Notes: generated from the letters alone by a model not told the origin. A stretch of DNA of 64,000 nt from Peribacillus simplex NBRC 15720 = DSM 1321 (GCF_002243645.1 NZ_CP017704.1:1217501-1281500); one strand, 5' to 3'. Positions 1 through 8,151 are shown, counted from the stretch's first letter. Numbers and translations: made by a program.

Positions 1-51
1 CTGGACAACTATTCTGAAGTGAAAAGCGTTTGGATTAATTTGGGTAAGTGA
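1..51 (+). CDS. C-terminal end of an unidentified protein (partial)
   Basis: Frame 1 is open from the window edge for 16 codons and ends at TGA (49-51), followed after 17 bases by a strong terminator. That position fits the tail of a gene. The residues visible (ending in a Val-Trp-Ile-Asn-Leu-Gly-Lys tail) are too few to name a family. Confidence 0.45.
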   Translation: MDNYSEVKSVWINLGK

Positions 52-68
52 GTTTTTGACTATTAAGA

Positions 69-97
69 AGAGGGTCTCAAAGAGGCCCTCTTTCTTT
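69..97 (+). terminator. Rho-independent terminator
   Basis: A 10-bp stem (AGAGGGTCTC / GAGGCCCTCT, one G-T pair) with a 3-base loop is followed by a T-rich tract. It ends the partial gene at the left edge. Confidence 0.85.
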
Positions 98-431
98 CAG
101 TCCATTGATTCACTGTGCCAAATAATTAAATTATGCAACTATTCAAACCTTTTCAATAGTCTTTCCTTCTATAATTTTGGTAGAATGCAAGATAGGCAAA
201 CCGGCTGCGGCTTGAGCTGGCTGGGGAGGTTATGTGCTCATACGATAATGATGCCGGGGTTGGTAAAGTGATTGAACCTAAACTGATCCGAATTGATTTC
301 GGCTCCTTGACAGTTACAAAGAACTCCTTCGTTTAATTAACTATAAGTTTTCACAAACGATGTAAAAAGTTTCTTTTTTATAGAACAATAAGTACAATTA
401 TAAATGTAGAAAATGGAAAAGGAGTTTTGAA
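98..431. other. Intergenic region upstream of ampS
   Basis: No convincing gene. A 34-codon ORF (232-336) has a GGGGAGG just before its ATG, but the spacing is too short and its product is unfamiliar. A TTGACA at 307-312 with TTTAAT at 332-337 (19-bp spacer) is a possible promoter for ampS. Confidence 0.35.
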
Positions 432-1667
432 ATGATGAGTGATTTTCAAACGAATTTAGAAAAATATGCAGAACTTGCCGTAAAAGTCGGCGTAAACATC
501 CAACAAGATCAAACGCTGGTCGTAAACACAACATTAGAGGGTGCTGACCTTGTGCGTCTCATTGTAAAGAAAGCATATGAAAACGGTGCGCGCAATGTCA
601 TTGTTAATTGGAATGACGATATCGTTTCACGCACTAAATATGAACTCGCTCCCGATGAGGTGTTCCACGAGTATCCAAAGTGGCGTGCAGAAGAAACGAT
701 CGAACTTGCAGAAAACGGAGCTGCTTATCTATCCGTCATCTCCTCCAGCCCAGACTTATTGAAAGGTGTAAAGCCTGAAAGGATTGCCAACTTCCAAAAA
801 GCATCCGGGACTGCACTGAAAAAGTGGCGTCAGTATATGCAATCCGATAAAGTTAGCTGGTCCATAGTCGCCGTCCCTTCAAAAGCTTGGGCCGATAAAG
901 TATTCCCTGAAGAGGCAGAAGGAAAACGCATTGATATGCTATGGGAAGCCATTTTCAAAGCTGTTCGTGTTGATGTGAAGGATCCTGTAGAGGCCTGGAA
1001 AAAACACGATGATACCCTGCATGAAAAGGTTGATTATTTAAATGACAAGCATTACCAAAAATTGCATTACACGGCTCCTGGAACTGACCTGACAATTGAG
1101 TTACCTGACAAACATCTTTGGGTCGGAGCAGGAAGCGTTAACGTACAGGGTCATGAATTCATGGCTAACATGCCGACCGAAGAAGTGTTTACGGTTCCAT
1201 TGAAAACAGGTGTTAATGGTACAGTTTCCAGTACTAAACCCCTTAGTTACGGCGGAAACATCATTAATAATTTTTCTGTGACCTTTAAGGAAGGACGGAT
1301 CATTGAAGTAAAAGCTGAAGAAGGGGAAGAAATCCTAAAACAATTGGTTGAAACGGATGAAGGTTCACACTATCTTGGTGAAGTGGCACTTGTTCCATTC
1401 AACTCACCAATTTCCCAATCGAATGTTTTATTCTTCAATACATTATTCGATGAAAACGCATCAAACCATCTCGCTATCGGCAGTTCCTATGCTTTCTGTA
1501 TTGAAGGCGGAAAAAACATGAGTCCAGAAGAGCTTGCAGAAAATGGACTGAATGAAAGCCTTACACATGTCGATTTCATGATTGGATCAGAGAAAATGAA
1601 CATCGACGGCATCAAACAGGACGGCTCTTCGGAACCTGTCTTCCGTAATGGGGATTGGGCGTTTTAA
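432..1667 (+). CDS. ampS: M29-family aminopeptidase (AmpS/AmpT type)
   Basis: This is a metal-dependent cytosolic aminopeptidase that removes N-terminal residues from peptides. Its 411 residues match the usual M29 length of about 410. The expected metal ligands can be placed by eye in the C-terminal half: Glu in PTEEVFT, Glu in the HYLGEVAL stretch, His in SNHLAIG, and His and Asp in HVDFMIG. The start is an ATG-ATG pair 7 bases after AAGGAG; either ATG is possible. It stands alone between two terminators, so it is probably monocistronic. Family assignment is secure; substrate preference is not readable. Confidence 0.92.
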   Translation: MMSDFQTNLEKYAELAVKVGVNIQQDQTLVVNTTLEGADLVRLIVKKAYENGARNVIVNWNDDIVSRTKYELAPDEVFHEYPKWRAEETIELAENGAAYLSVISSSPDLLKGVKPERIANFQKASGTALKKWRQYMQSDKVSWSIVAVPSKAWADKVFPEEAEGKRIDMLWEAIFKAVRVDVKDPVEAWKKHDDTLHEKVDYLNDKHYQKLHYTAPGTDLTIELPDKHLWVGAGSVNVQGHEFMANMPTEEVFTVPLKTGVNGTVSSTKPLSYGGNIINNFSVTFKEGRIIEVKAEEGEEILKQLVETDEGSHYLGEVALVPFNSPISQSNVLFFNTLFDENASNHLAIGSSYAFCIEGGKNMSPEELAENGLNESLTHVDFMIGSEKMNIDGIKQDGSSEPVFRNGDWAF

Positions 1668-1715
1668 TTAACTGACATTAAGCGTCCATCACTTGAAAAC
1701 CTTCATTTAATTCAT

Positions 1716-1759
1716 AGCCACGTGTTTCCTGTATACTAGGGAACATGTGGCTGTTTTTT
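1716..1759 (+). terminator. Rho-independent terminator of ampS
   Basis: A 14-bp stem beginning AGCCAC and ending GTGGCT, with two G-T pairs and a 9-base loop, is followed by six T. Confidence 0.85.
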
Positions 1760-1768
1760 CATGCCCCG

Positions 1769-2160
1769 TTAATCAATCACCATCAGGCTTTTAGCTTTTA
1801 GCTTTTGTCCAGCAAACGGAATGACATGGCATACGCCTTTATGAAGACCCCCCTCGTTTCGGACAGCCTCCCCATAAAGAAATGAATGATTCGCCAGTCC
1901 TCAAAAGTCACTAAAAATTCTTGGAGGGAATACAAAAACTCCGTATCCGTGGTCCTCCGCTTTCATACGGTAATTGATAAATGGAATAGACTTCCGAAAC
2001 CTGACTCCGCATAATCCCGAACTGTGATATCCATTCCTTGTTCAGCTAAAAAAACCGCATTCCGCCCTTCACCTTCTGTATTCGCTAAACCATCATAGCA
2101 GCTCAGTGCCGTATACATAGCCTGATTTTTTAAACCTAATATATCCTTGTAATATCTTGG
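1769..2160 (-). pseudogene. Decayed SAM-dependent methyltransferase
   Basis: Reading the minus strand in shifting frames recovers pieces of a class I methyltransferase. One piece contains a nucleotide-binding stretch of the form EGEGRNAVFLAEQG followed by DYAESG. A later piece reads GEAVRNEGGLHKGVCHV and continues to FAGQK and a natural TAA (1769-1771). The N terminus and much of the middle are missing and at least one frameshift separates the pieces. About 390 bp remain of a gene normally near 600 bp. No start site survives. Assignment rests on recognition of these motifs by eye. Confidence 0.7.
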
Positions 2161-2213
2161 TCACATCTTTCATTCCCAAATATGTTATACTATTAGTAAA
2201 GAGGGTGGCTAAA

Positions 2214-2381
2214 TTGAAAAGCAATAAGTATAATACTGGTGAAACAGTAACTATTCAGGATACTAATGAATTAGTAACCATTAATAAATGGGCATATGTA
2301 AAAAACATGAAAAGATATTCTTATACTGTAAAAGAACATCCAACTACTTTTTTCTTTGAGGAAGAATTAAAAAAATCTTAA
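2214..2381 (+). CDS. Small hypothetical protein (55 aa, TTG start)
   Basis: I do not recognise this protein. The ORF can be read from an ATG at 2157, but that start lacks a ribosome site. The TTG at 2214 follows GAGGGTGG at good spacing. The product is basic to neutral and soluble, with no membrane segment, and carries a GETVTIQD stretch suggestive of a small beta fold (inference). A TATACT at 2186-2191 could be its -10 box. A hairpin terminator follows directly. Confidence 0.55.
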   Translation: MKSNKYNTGETVTIQDTNELVTINKWAYVKNMKRYSYTVKEHPTTFFFEEELKKS

Positions 2382-2397
2382 TAACACGTCCCTAAAA

Positions 2398-2427
2398 CCC
2401 TACTCAGCTCAGAGTGGGATTTTTTTT
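2398..2427 (+). terminator. Rho-independent terminator
   Basis: CCC-T-ACTC pairs with GAGTGGG (one bulged T), followed by eight T. It closes the small gene ending at 2381. Confidence 0.7.
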
Positions 2428-2452
2428 GCTTTTATTTTTTGGCACAATAAAA

Positions 2453-2479
2453 AACAGACTCCCCATCGGGAAGTCTGTT
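2453..2479 (-). terminator. Rho-independent terminator of the csp gene
   Basis: AACAGACT and AGTCTGTT arms enclose a GC-rich inner stem; on the minus strand a run of T follows. Confidence 0.85.
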
Positions 2480-2506
2480 CATATAGGTTACGATTTAATA
2501 TTAAAA

Positions 2507-2707
2507 TTAAGCTTTTTGAACGTTAGCAGCTTGAGCTCCACGAGCACCTTGCTCAACGTCGAAAGTTACTTTTTGACCTTCGTCTAAAGATTTGAATCCT
2601 TCGCTTTGGATAGCTGAGAAATGTACGAATACGTCGTCTCCGTTTTCACGTTCGATAAATCCAAAACCTTTTTCTGCATTAAACCATTTAACTGTACCTT
2701 GTTCCAT
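2507..2707 (-). CDS. csp: Cold shock protein (CspA/CspB/CspD type)
   Basis: A 66-residue single-domain OB-fold RNA chaperone that melts mRNA secondary structure. Both RNA-binding motifs are intact: KGFGFI (RNP1) and DVFVHFSAI (RNP2). Length and sequence are typical of Bacillus Csp proteins; which paralogue it is cannot be decided here. A very strong ribosome site (AGGAGG, 8 bases before ATG) precedes it. About 300 bases without a gene lie upstream, room for the long leader usual for csp mRNAs. It ends at its own terminator. Confidence 0.95.
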   Translation of the reverse strand: MEQGTVKWFNAEKGFGFIERENGDDVFVHFSAIQSEGFKSLDEGQKVTFDVEQGARGAQAANVQKA

Positions 2708-3017
2708 TGTTGTTGCCTCCTAGTGCATAACACACATTGTATTACTATTTTTAATCATTTGGAAAATAATTATTATCCTCTTCCACAATCAAAAACAATT
2801 CTTTATTAGATTAACATGAAATGATAAAGATTGCAAATTTCTAGAAATATTTTTAAAAATACTGGTTCGCCTTCCTATTTCCTTTATTTTCTTTATTCAT
2901 CCAATATTTTCTTTATTCATCCAATTGAATGATTCAGATATCGATTAACGGGTATATCAGAGTATAAGAAAAAGTAACCATATTCACTTAAAGAATTTAC
3001 AACAAGGAGGTCAATCA
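2708..3017. other. Divergent intergenic region between csp and a small acidic-protein gene
   Basis: AT-rich. It should hold the csp promoter and leader (minus) and the promoter of the gene at 3018 (plus). A 20-bp tandem duplication lies at 2886-2925. No further gene is seen. Confidence 0.4.
2886..2925. repeat. Exact 20-bp tandem duplication
   Basis: The 20-base unit starting ATTTTCTTTATTC at 2886-2905 is repeated without change at 2906-2925. It lies in the csp upstream region. It looks like a recent slippage duplication. Confidence 0.9.
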
Positions 3018-3278
3018 ATGAAATATTACAAAGTTTCTAATAGCGGTCTTGACAGTAAGGTTATTGTAGCCTATAGCGGGTATGAGGCACTCGGATTTTA
3101 TTTAATGGAAATCGATGATCAACTTGGTTTTGTTGATGATATAGATGTGGAAGAAGTGGATGCTGATGAACAAGTCGAGATTACCTATACCGGTTATCCC
3201 GTTTTTAAGACACTTAAAGAGCTATATCAAGAGAAAGATTTTTGGGAAGTTCCTAATGTTGTCGTGGAAGTCGAATAA
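3018..3278 (+). CDS. Small acidic hypothetical protein (86 aa)
   Basis: Not recognised. The gene has an excellent ribosome site (AAGGAGG, 7 bases before ATG). The product is strongly acidic, with Asp/Glu-rich stretches such as DDIDVEEVDADE, and has no membrane segment or cysteine. It stands alone, convergent with the ydcF-like gene. It is a real gene by start signal and composition; function unknown. Confidence 0.65.
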   Translation: MKYYKVSNSGLDSKVIVAYSGYEALGFYLMEIDDQLGFVDDIDVEEVDADEQVEITYTGYPVFKTLKELYQEKDFWEVPNVVVEVE

Positions 3279-3328
3279 TGAAAGCACCCTCCCCATCTTT
3301 AGGAGAAATCGAATTAAGCCACTGGATG

Positions 3329-3856
3329 TTACCTCCCAATCAACTCTGTCAAATAATATTTGGTAATTGCAAGATATTCACGGGTATATGATTTCAACAG
3401 TGACACTTTTGGTGTCTTTGCCGGTATTCCCTTCATGTCCAAGCCTTCTTTCTTTGCTATTTCAACTGCCCGGTAGATATGAAAGTCATTACTTACGATC
3501 AATCCAGAAGCTGCTGTATCAGGAATGAGCTCTTTAGAGAAAACTATATTTTCGTAAGTTGTTGTAGATTTGTCTTCCATCATGATGCGTGCTTCTTCAA
3601 TTCCCTGGGCGATTAGCCTCTGTTGCATTGCTTTTGCTTCCGATATATCTTCTCCCGGTCCTTTGCCACCAGATACAATGACCACTGTATGTTTATTCGC
3701 CGTTAAATATTCTGCAGCTTTTTCAATCCGGTATTGTAAGGATAATGATGGAACCGAACCTTTGACCCTTGCTCCAAGAATAATGAGGTAATCGGCATTT
3801 ACTAAGATCGAAGAGCGGGAAATCATGAAAGACTTCCCGCTTTTTCCAATATTCAT
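3329..3856 (-). CDS. YdcF-like (DUF218) protein, probably lacking its membrane anchor
   Basis: The core reads ADYLIILGARV, then VSGGKGPGEDISEAKAM, then a Glu-Asn pair in STTTYENIVFS and VSNDFHIYRA. These are hallmarks of the DUF218/YdcF fold linked to envelope metabolism. Family members usually carry one N-terminal membrane helix; here only about 20 polar residues precede the fold. The start, 9 bases after the upstream stop, has no clear ribosome site. Either translation is coupled to the upstream gene or the N terminus has been lost (inference). Biochemical role unknown. Confidence 0.75.
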   Translation of the reverse strand: MNIGKSGKSFMISRSSILVNADYLIILGARVKGSVPSLSLQYRIEKAAEYLTANKHTVVIVSGGKGPGEDISEAKAMQQRLIAQGIEEARIMMEDKSTTTYENIVFSKELIPDTAASGLIVSNDFHIYRAVEIAKKEGLDMKGIPAKTPKVSLLKSYTREYLAITKYYLTELIGR

Positions 3857-3865
3857 TATGCTAGT

Positions 3866-4651
3866 TTATTCTGCGACTATATCATCATATATCAATTTTC
3901 CTATTTTACTGATTACTTGACGGCTTTCTTCCTCTGATTTTATATCTTCAGTAAGAACTGCAGCATAAACAGTTTGTGTTTCTGAACGAATGATTGCACA
4001 ATCATGGGCAACTCCCCGAATTCCGCCCGTTTTGCTTGCTATCTTGACCCCTCTGCCCATCAGTGATGGAAGTTTATCCCTTAATTGCTGATTGTCAAAT
4101 ACACGCAATATTCTTTCCTGACTTTCTTTCATTAAAAAGTTTCCTGTATGTATGGCTTTTAAACAGGTAATCGTATCTTCAGCCGATATGGTATTGTCGC
4201 GCCCTTCTTTTAATGCCTTAAAATCCTGCATTTTTCGTTCAAGGACAGTATTTTTCAAACCAAGTTCCTTGATGCATTGATTGATTTCCTCAAAGCCCAA
4301 CAGGTTCATCATCATATTCGTGGATGTATTGTCGGAAACAGTTATCATCAATGTCAATAAATCCTCTACGGTTAAAAATACCTTATTCGATAAGACATGC
4401 AGGACCCCAGATCCCCCAGTCACTTCATTAGGCGGGATGGTCACTGGTTGATTCAAATAGATCTTCTTTTGTTCACTTTGACGATAACCTTCGATGATCA
4501 TTGGTATTTTGATCAAACTCGCTGATTGAAAGGATTCATTCTCGTGATATCCAATCGTGTCCCCAAGACCATTTTCAATTTTATATGCGATTTTCCCATT
4601 AAATGCTTCAATTAATGCCAAGATATCATGTTCTATAGTTTGTAAGGTCAT
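3866..4651 (-). CDS. Class A beta-lactamase-fold serine hydrolase, cytoplasmic
   Basis: A 261-residue penicillin-recognising fold. The three active-site motifs are visible: SLIK (Ser-x-x-Lys) near residue 45, SDN near residue 105 and KTG near residue 208. There is no signal peptide. The omega-loop region reads RKMQDF, with no Glu at the place of the deacylating Glu166 of true class A enzymes. That pattern fits the family of uncharacterised hydrolases rather than a resistance enzyme. The ydcF-like gene follows after 9 bases, so the two are probably cotranscribed. Substrate unknown. Confidence 0.8.
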   Translation of the reverse strand: MTLQTIEHDILALIEAFNGKIAYKIENGLGDTIGYHENESFQSASLIKIPMIIEGYRQSEQKKIYLNQPVTIPPNEVTGGSGVLHVLSNKVFLTVEDLLTLMITVSDNTSTNMMMNLLGFEEINQCIKELGLKNTVLERKMQDFKALKEGRDNTISAEDTITCLKAIHTGNFLMKESQERILRVFDNQQLRDKLPSLMGRGVKIASKTGGIRGVAHDCAIIRSETQTVYAAVLTEDIKSEEESRQVISKIGKLIYDDIVAE

Positions 4652-4780
4652 CTATTCCCTGTTCCTCCCTTAGATATCATTTAATCCCCTATAAAAAACT
4701 CCCTTATCCCCTAACTTATTCTACCATGTTAAAAGCAGTACAATCTTCTTCGAAATTCCAAATTGAATAGATTTCAGTAT

Positions 4781-4808
4781 AAAAAAAGAGCCTTCATATC
4801 GAAAGCTC
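4781..4808 (-). terminator. Rho-independent terminator of the yezD-like gene
   Basis: GAGCCTTC and GAAAGCTC arms (one G-T pair), 5-base loop; seven T follow on the minus strand. Confidence 0.8.
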
Positions 4809-4824
4809 CCTTAATAACTGTTAT

Positions 4825-4992
4825 TCATCTGGCTTTAACGGCCCTGCTCTTCGCTAATGGGAATCGTTTCTTCTCGGTTGTATCCACCTGTGTTATTTCA
4901 CCATCATGTATGGTTATTATCACGGACCCATATTGCAGATCTTCCAAGCTTGAAATGATATGCCTGATTTTCAATTCTTCTTTCTTTTCCAT
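4825..4992 (-). CDS. yezD: DUF2292 / YezD-family small protein (55 aa)
   Basis: The minus strand encodes a 55-residue protein with the family pattern: a helical start, then YGSVIITIHDGEITQVDTTE and KRFPL. YezD/DUF2292 proteins are small and often sit beside sulfur-assimilation genes (family knowledge). The start ATG is 5 bases after AAGGGGAG, and a terminator lies 17 bases beyond the stop. Upstream is an unusual leader with its own promoter and a strong internal terminator, which may control this gene. Function unknown; a sulfur link is inference. The symbol is by resemblance to the B. subtilis protein. Confidence 0.8.
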   Translation of the reverse strand: MEKKEELKIRHIISSLEDLQYGSVIITIHDGEITQVDTTEKKRFPLAKSRAVKAR

Positions 4993-5200
4993 AATATCTC
5001 CCCTTCACTACTGGTAATAAAGCTTCGTTTCATGCCTAATGTTAAAAAGGTTCGAACGAAAAGCACATGTTCGCTTCCCACTTTCAATGTTTTCTTGAGG
5101 AACTTGGTTTACCTATCATATCCTCATCACTTTACTTTCCGTATAAGAATAACCAGTTAATAGGAACTCCATATTCCCCTCCCCTCACTATAAAAAATAA

Positions 5201-5241
5201 AAGGCACCCGCCATCTAATACATTAGATGTAAGGGTGCCTT
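5201..5241 (-). terminator. Strong terminator in the yezD leader
   Basis: AAGGCACCC pairs with GGGTGCCTT, and inside it CATCTAAT pairs with ATTAGATG. On the minus strand the stem is followed by TTTTATTTTTTAT. It lies between a promoter and the yezD-like gene, so it can act as attenuator or as the end of a small RNA. Confidence 0.85.
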
Positions 5242-5337
5242 TAGTTGACTAATCGGCAATATTCGGGAGTTGCTTATGTTATAGAAAAATACGATTTAAA
5301 GTGACAAACCATATTATTCGTACCAATTAACTTGGTA
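5201..5337 (-). ncRNA. Candidate small RNA or regulatory leader
   Basis: A near-consensus promoter and a strong terminator define a transcript of about 135 bases with no convincing ORF. Its 5' end can fold TACCAA/TTGGTA around a 5-base loop. A single-stranded stretch carries CAACTCCC, reminiscent of C-rich seeds of Bacillus regulatory RNAs (weak analogy). No S-box, T-box or other riboswitch consensus was recognised. Confidence 0.4.
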
Positions 5338-5342
5338 TTACT

Positions 5343-5371
5343 AATATAATCCAATTTCACCCTTTTGTCAA
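5343..5371 (-). promoter_or_regulatory. Sigma-A promoter reading toward yezD
   Basis: On the minus strand TTGACA, a 17-base spacer, then TATATT. Near-perfect consensus. Confidence 0.7.
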
Positions 5372-5450
5372 TCTTGCATTTAAATTTTCTGATTAGTCTG
5401 CGTTTTATATTTTACTTATTTACCACTTTACCAAACTAAACTGTTTGAGA

Positions 5451-5467
5451 TATACTATTTTAGTATA
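5451..5467 (+). promoter_or_regulatory. Palindrome over the putative -10 of the APC permease
   Basis: TATACTA-TTT-TAGTATA, perfect 7-bp arms. TATACT (5451-5456) with TTTACC 18 bases upstream could be the promoter, so a repressor bound here would block it (inference). Confidence 0.4.
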
Positions 5468-5516
5468 AGTTGTCGGTATAAACACACACTTTGTATTTAA
5501 GAAAGGTTCGATATAA

Positions 5517-6905
5517 ATGGTAAATAAAAAATGGGGTTTATTGATTTTGACCACATTCGTAATTGGAAATATGGTCGGCGGCGGAATTTTCATGCTCCCT
5601 GCTCAATTAGCACAAGTATCCAGTCCATTAGGGGCCACATTGGCATGGATTGTTACTGGACTGGGAGTTTTTCTAATAGCTTTGGTGTTTGGTAACCTTG
5701 CAATCCGGAAACCGGATTTGAAGGCTGGACCGCAAAGTTATGCTCAATCATTATTTAAATCTCCTGCTAAAGGAAGGGTTTCAGGGTATAGCATGGCTTG
5801 GGGCTATTGGGCTGCGAATTGGGCAGCGACAGCTTCTGTCATCATTTCATTTGCTGGTTACCTATCAACGTTTTTCCCGGTGATGCATAGTTCGAAAGTG
5901 ATTTATACAGCGGGTTCGTTTCAACTTGAGCTAGGTAAAGCATTAACGTTTGCGGTTTGTTCCATTGCCCTTTGGGGGATTCAGGCAATCTTAGTAAGAA
6001 GTTTTAACAGTGCTGGGAAAATGAATCTTTTTGCTACGGTTACCAAAGTGCTTGGATTCTTATTTTTCATCATTATCACGATTTTCATCTTCGATACTTC
6101 CAATCTAGGGAACGGAGCCGAATTTTATGATAAGACGGGATCTGCAATCTCTTTAGGTGATCAAGTAAATGCTGCTGCAATTTCAACATTATGGGCCTTC
6201 ATTGGTATTGAAGCTGCCGTCATGCTTTCAAACCGTGCCAAGTCACAAAATGATGTAAAGAAAGCGACGATTCTTGGTTTACTTATTGCTGTTGCCATTT
6301 ATATCGGCATTACTTTATTGACGATGGGTGCCATATCACAAGAGGAATTGAAAATATCACAAAAACCACTTGTTGACGCACTACAAGCTGTAGTTGGTTC
6401 AAGCGGCACATATATAATGGCTGCTCTTGCCGTCATTTCCTTATTGGGATCTACAATCGGATGGATTGTCGTAGCATCTGAGGTTCCTTACCAGGCAGCG
6501 AAATCGGATCTGTTTCCGGCCTATTTTGCGAAATCGAACAAAAATGGCACACCCGTCCGTTCTATGACAATAACAAATATCATGACACAGATATTCTTAT
6601 TCTCCACTATTTCGGGTACGATTTTGGAAGCATATAAATTCTCAATGATCGTCGCTACACTCGCTTACTTGATCCCGTATCTTGCATCCGCTCTGTATCA
6701 ATTGAAACTAGTCATGACTGGGGAAACCTATGACATCATGAAAGGCTCAAGGGTACGTGATGGCATTATCACCATCCTTGCATTAATCTACTCGATCTGG
6801 GTCATCAAGACAGGTACAGCTGATATGAATACATTCATACTTGGCATTGCCTTATATGTATTCGGAATCGTCCTATACCCGCTCTGGATGAGAAAAAAAT
6901 CATAA
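5517..6905 (+). CDS. APC-superfamily amino acid antiporter (arginine/ornithine/polyamine type)
   Basis: A 462-residue membrane protein with about 12 hydrophobic segments. The first helix carries the substrate-binding motif GNMVGGGIFMLP, and WAFIGIEAAVMLS follows near residue 230, both typical of the basic amino acid/polyamine antiporter branch (ArcD/YvsH-like). It exchanges amino acids across the cytoplasmic membrane; which one cannot be read. No lysine-riboswitch consensus was seen in the leader. It is monocistronic, with a palindrome over its promoter and a perfect terminator behind it. Confidence 0.82.
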   Translation: MVNKKWGLLILTTFVIGNMVGGGIFMLPAQLAQVSSPLGATLAWIVTGLGVFLIALVFGNLAIRKPDLKAGPQSYAQSLFKSPAKGRVSGYSMAWGYWAANWAATASVIISFAGYLSTFFPVMHSSKVIYTAGSFQLELGKALTFAVCSIALWGIQAILVRSFNSAGKMNLFATVTKVLGFLFFIIITIFIFDTSNLGNGAEFYDKTGSAISLGDQVNAAAISTLWAFIGIEAAVMLSNRAKSQNDVKKATILGLLIAVAIYIGITLLTMGAISQEELKISQKPLVDALQAVVGSSGTYIMAALAVISLLGSTIGWIVVASEVPYQAAKSDLFPAYFAKSNKNGTPVRSMTITNIMTQIFLFSTISGTILEAYKFSMIVATLAYLIPYLASALYQLKLVMTGETYDIMKGSRVRDGIITILALIYSIWVIKTGTADMNTFILGIALYVFGIVLYPLWMRKKS

Positions 6906-6910
6906 CCTTA

Positions 6911-6941
6911 AACACCTTGGCATTCGCCAAGGTGTTTTTTT
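6911..6941 (+). terminator. Rho-independent terminator, shared by convergent genes
   Basis: AACACCTTGGC and GCCAAGGTGTT arms (11 bp) with a 4-base loop, then seven T. It also touches the end of the convergent epimerase gene. Confidence 0.92.
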
Positions 6942-7914
6942 ATATTTCGTTTATTGCCAATCTAGTTCTCAGCTGTACCGTTTCCCCTGAGCTTAACTCC
7001 CTCAATCCAGTCAATTTTGCAGACAGATCCAAATTAGGAGCATTCGTTACCCATGTATATGGTTCAGGACATACGAACCCCTCCTGGTTGAACAATACCC
7101 AAAACTTAAAATGTTGATCGCCATGATAGATGACCTCTATGCCAGCCTCTTGGTCAGTGAGAATGCACTCGTTTTCCAGAGCTCTTTCCTCATCATATCC
7201 AAATAGGTCATCAAACAGCCGGCCGTCCAAGCTAAAACCGTTTTGGATTTCCAATGTATTGGCCGTTTCATGAATTGCACCAGTGGGCAATGACCTTTCA
7301 TTCAACTCCCATTGTTTATTGACGGGAAGAGAAATTCTGCAATCCTCCAATTTACTCACTGGTCCAAATGGAAAATTGAATACAGTATGATAACCTGCTC
7401 CCCATGGAAAGGGTTTATCGCCCTTGTTGGTGATTTCCAATTTGATATCCAATGTTTCAGCTCTTAAAGACAAAGACATTTTCACAGTGATATCTTGTGG
7501 AAAGCTACCTTTTAGATCAAAATCACTGCTTGAAAATTCAGTATTAATGACGATTTCTTTCCCGTTCACTTCCTTTTTGCAGACTTGCCACTGCTTGTCA
7601 TGCAAAAAACCATGAATATGATTGGTTTTTTCCATTTCATTGATTGGAAACTTATACGCAGTCCCCTTATATGTAAATTGACCATCTTCAATTCGATTGG
7701 GTGGAAACAGGATTGGCATTCCGTATAAAATGGGAGCTTTGTTATACTCTTCCAAACTATCCGGAGTCCGCAGCACCTCCATATCCTTATGCTTGTACCT
7801 AAACGAAAGCAGATTGCTTCCTAAAGATGGCGCAAGTATCGCTTCCACTTTTTCATTGCCGAACTTTATGGCCTTTTCATTTAAAAAAGTGATATCTTCT
7901 ATATAACCTGTCAC
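6940..7914 (-). CDS. Aldose 1-epimerase-like protein
   Basis: A 324-residue galactose-mutarotase fold protein that should act on the anomeric carbon of sugars in the cytoplasm. Visible marks: GMPILFPPNRI, HIHGFLHDKQW (first active-site His), GAGYHTVFNFP (second His) and CPEPYTWVTNAPN (catalytic Glu region). It has a good ribosome site (GGAGGAG before ATG). No sugar operon is adjacent, so the substrate is open; hexose-6-phosphate mutarotase activity is an alternative. Confidence 0.85.
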   Translation of the reverse strand: MTGYIEDITFLNEKAIKFGNEKVEAILAPSLGSNLLSFRYKHKDMEVLRTPDSLEEYNKAPILYGMPILFPPNRIEDGQFTYKGTAYKFPINEMEKTNHIHGFLHDKQWQVCKKEVNGKEIVINTEFSSSDFDLKGSFPQDITVKMSLSLRAETLDIKLEITNKGDKPFPWGAGYHTVFNFPFGPVSKLEDCRISLPVNKQWELNERSLPTGAIHETANTLEIQNGFSLDGRLFDDLFGYDEERALENECILTDQEAGIEVIYHGDQHFKFWVLFNQEGFVCPEPYTWVTNAPNLDLSAKLTGLRELSSGETVQLRTRLAINEI

Positions 7915-8059
7915 TTATTCTCCTCCTTTGTCTTGAACATATATCCATCCTACTTCCATCGACCATTTTTTGCAACAAATGGAAAATACATTTCATTCTT
8001 ATTATTTATTTGTTTGAAATAAGTGTTGGTAATCTAGGATTTTGCTTAGCTTGCTTTAT

Positions 8060-8099
8060 TATTTTTCTATTTTTCTATTTTTCTATTTTTCTATTTCTC
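8060..8099. repeat. 8-bp tandem repeat (TATTTTTC)
   Basis: Four perfect copies of TATTTTTC (8060-8091) and one changed copy follow each other upstream of the aldose epimerase gene. It is a simple-sequence tract prone to length change. Confidence 0.9.
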
Positions 8100-8151
8100 T
8101 TTTATCCTTTTCCTTCACACCAATCGACTAACATTAAACCTTATTAAATAG

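Larger units (their letters stand above)
4993..5516. other. Divergent control region between yezD-like gene and APC permease
   Basis: On the minus strand: promoter (5343-5371), about 135 bases of transcript, terminator (5201-5241), then a GGGGAGGGG-led 18-codon ORF starting at 5171. That ORF overlaps an 11-codon ORF, and yezD follows. On the plus strand: a promoter with a palindrome near 5451-5467 for the permease. Confidence 0.5.

Noticed and set aside
5201..5371. T-box or S-box riboswitch upstream of yezD
   Set aside because: No T-box GGGTGGnACC element and no S-box core could be found, so only an unnamed leader is reported.
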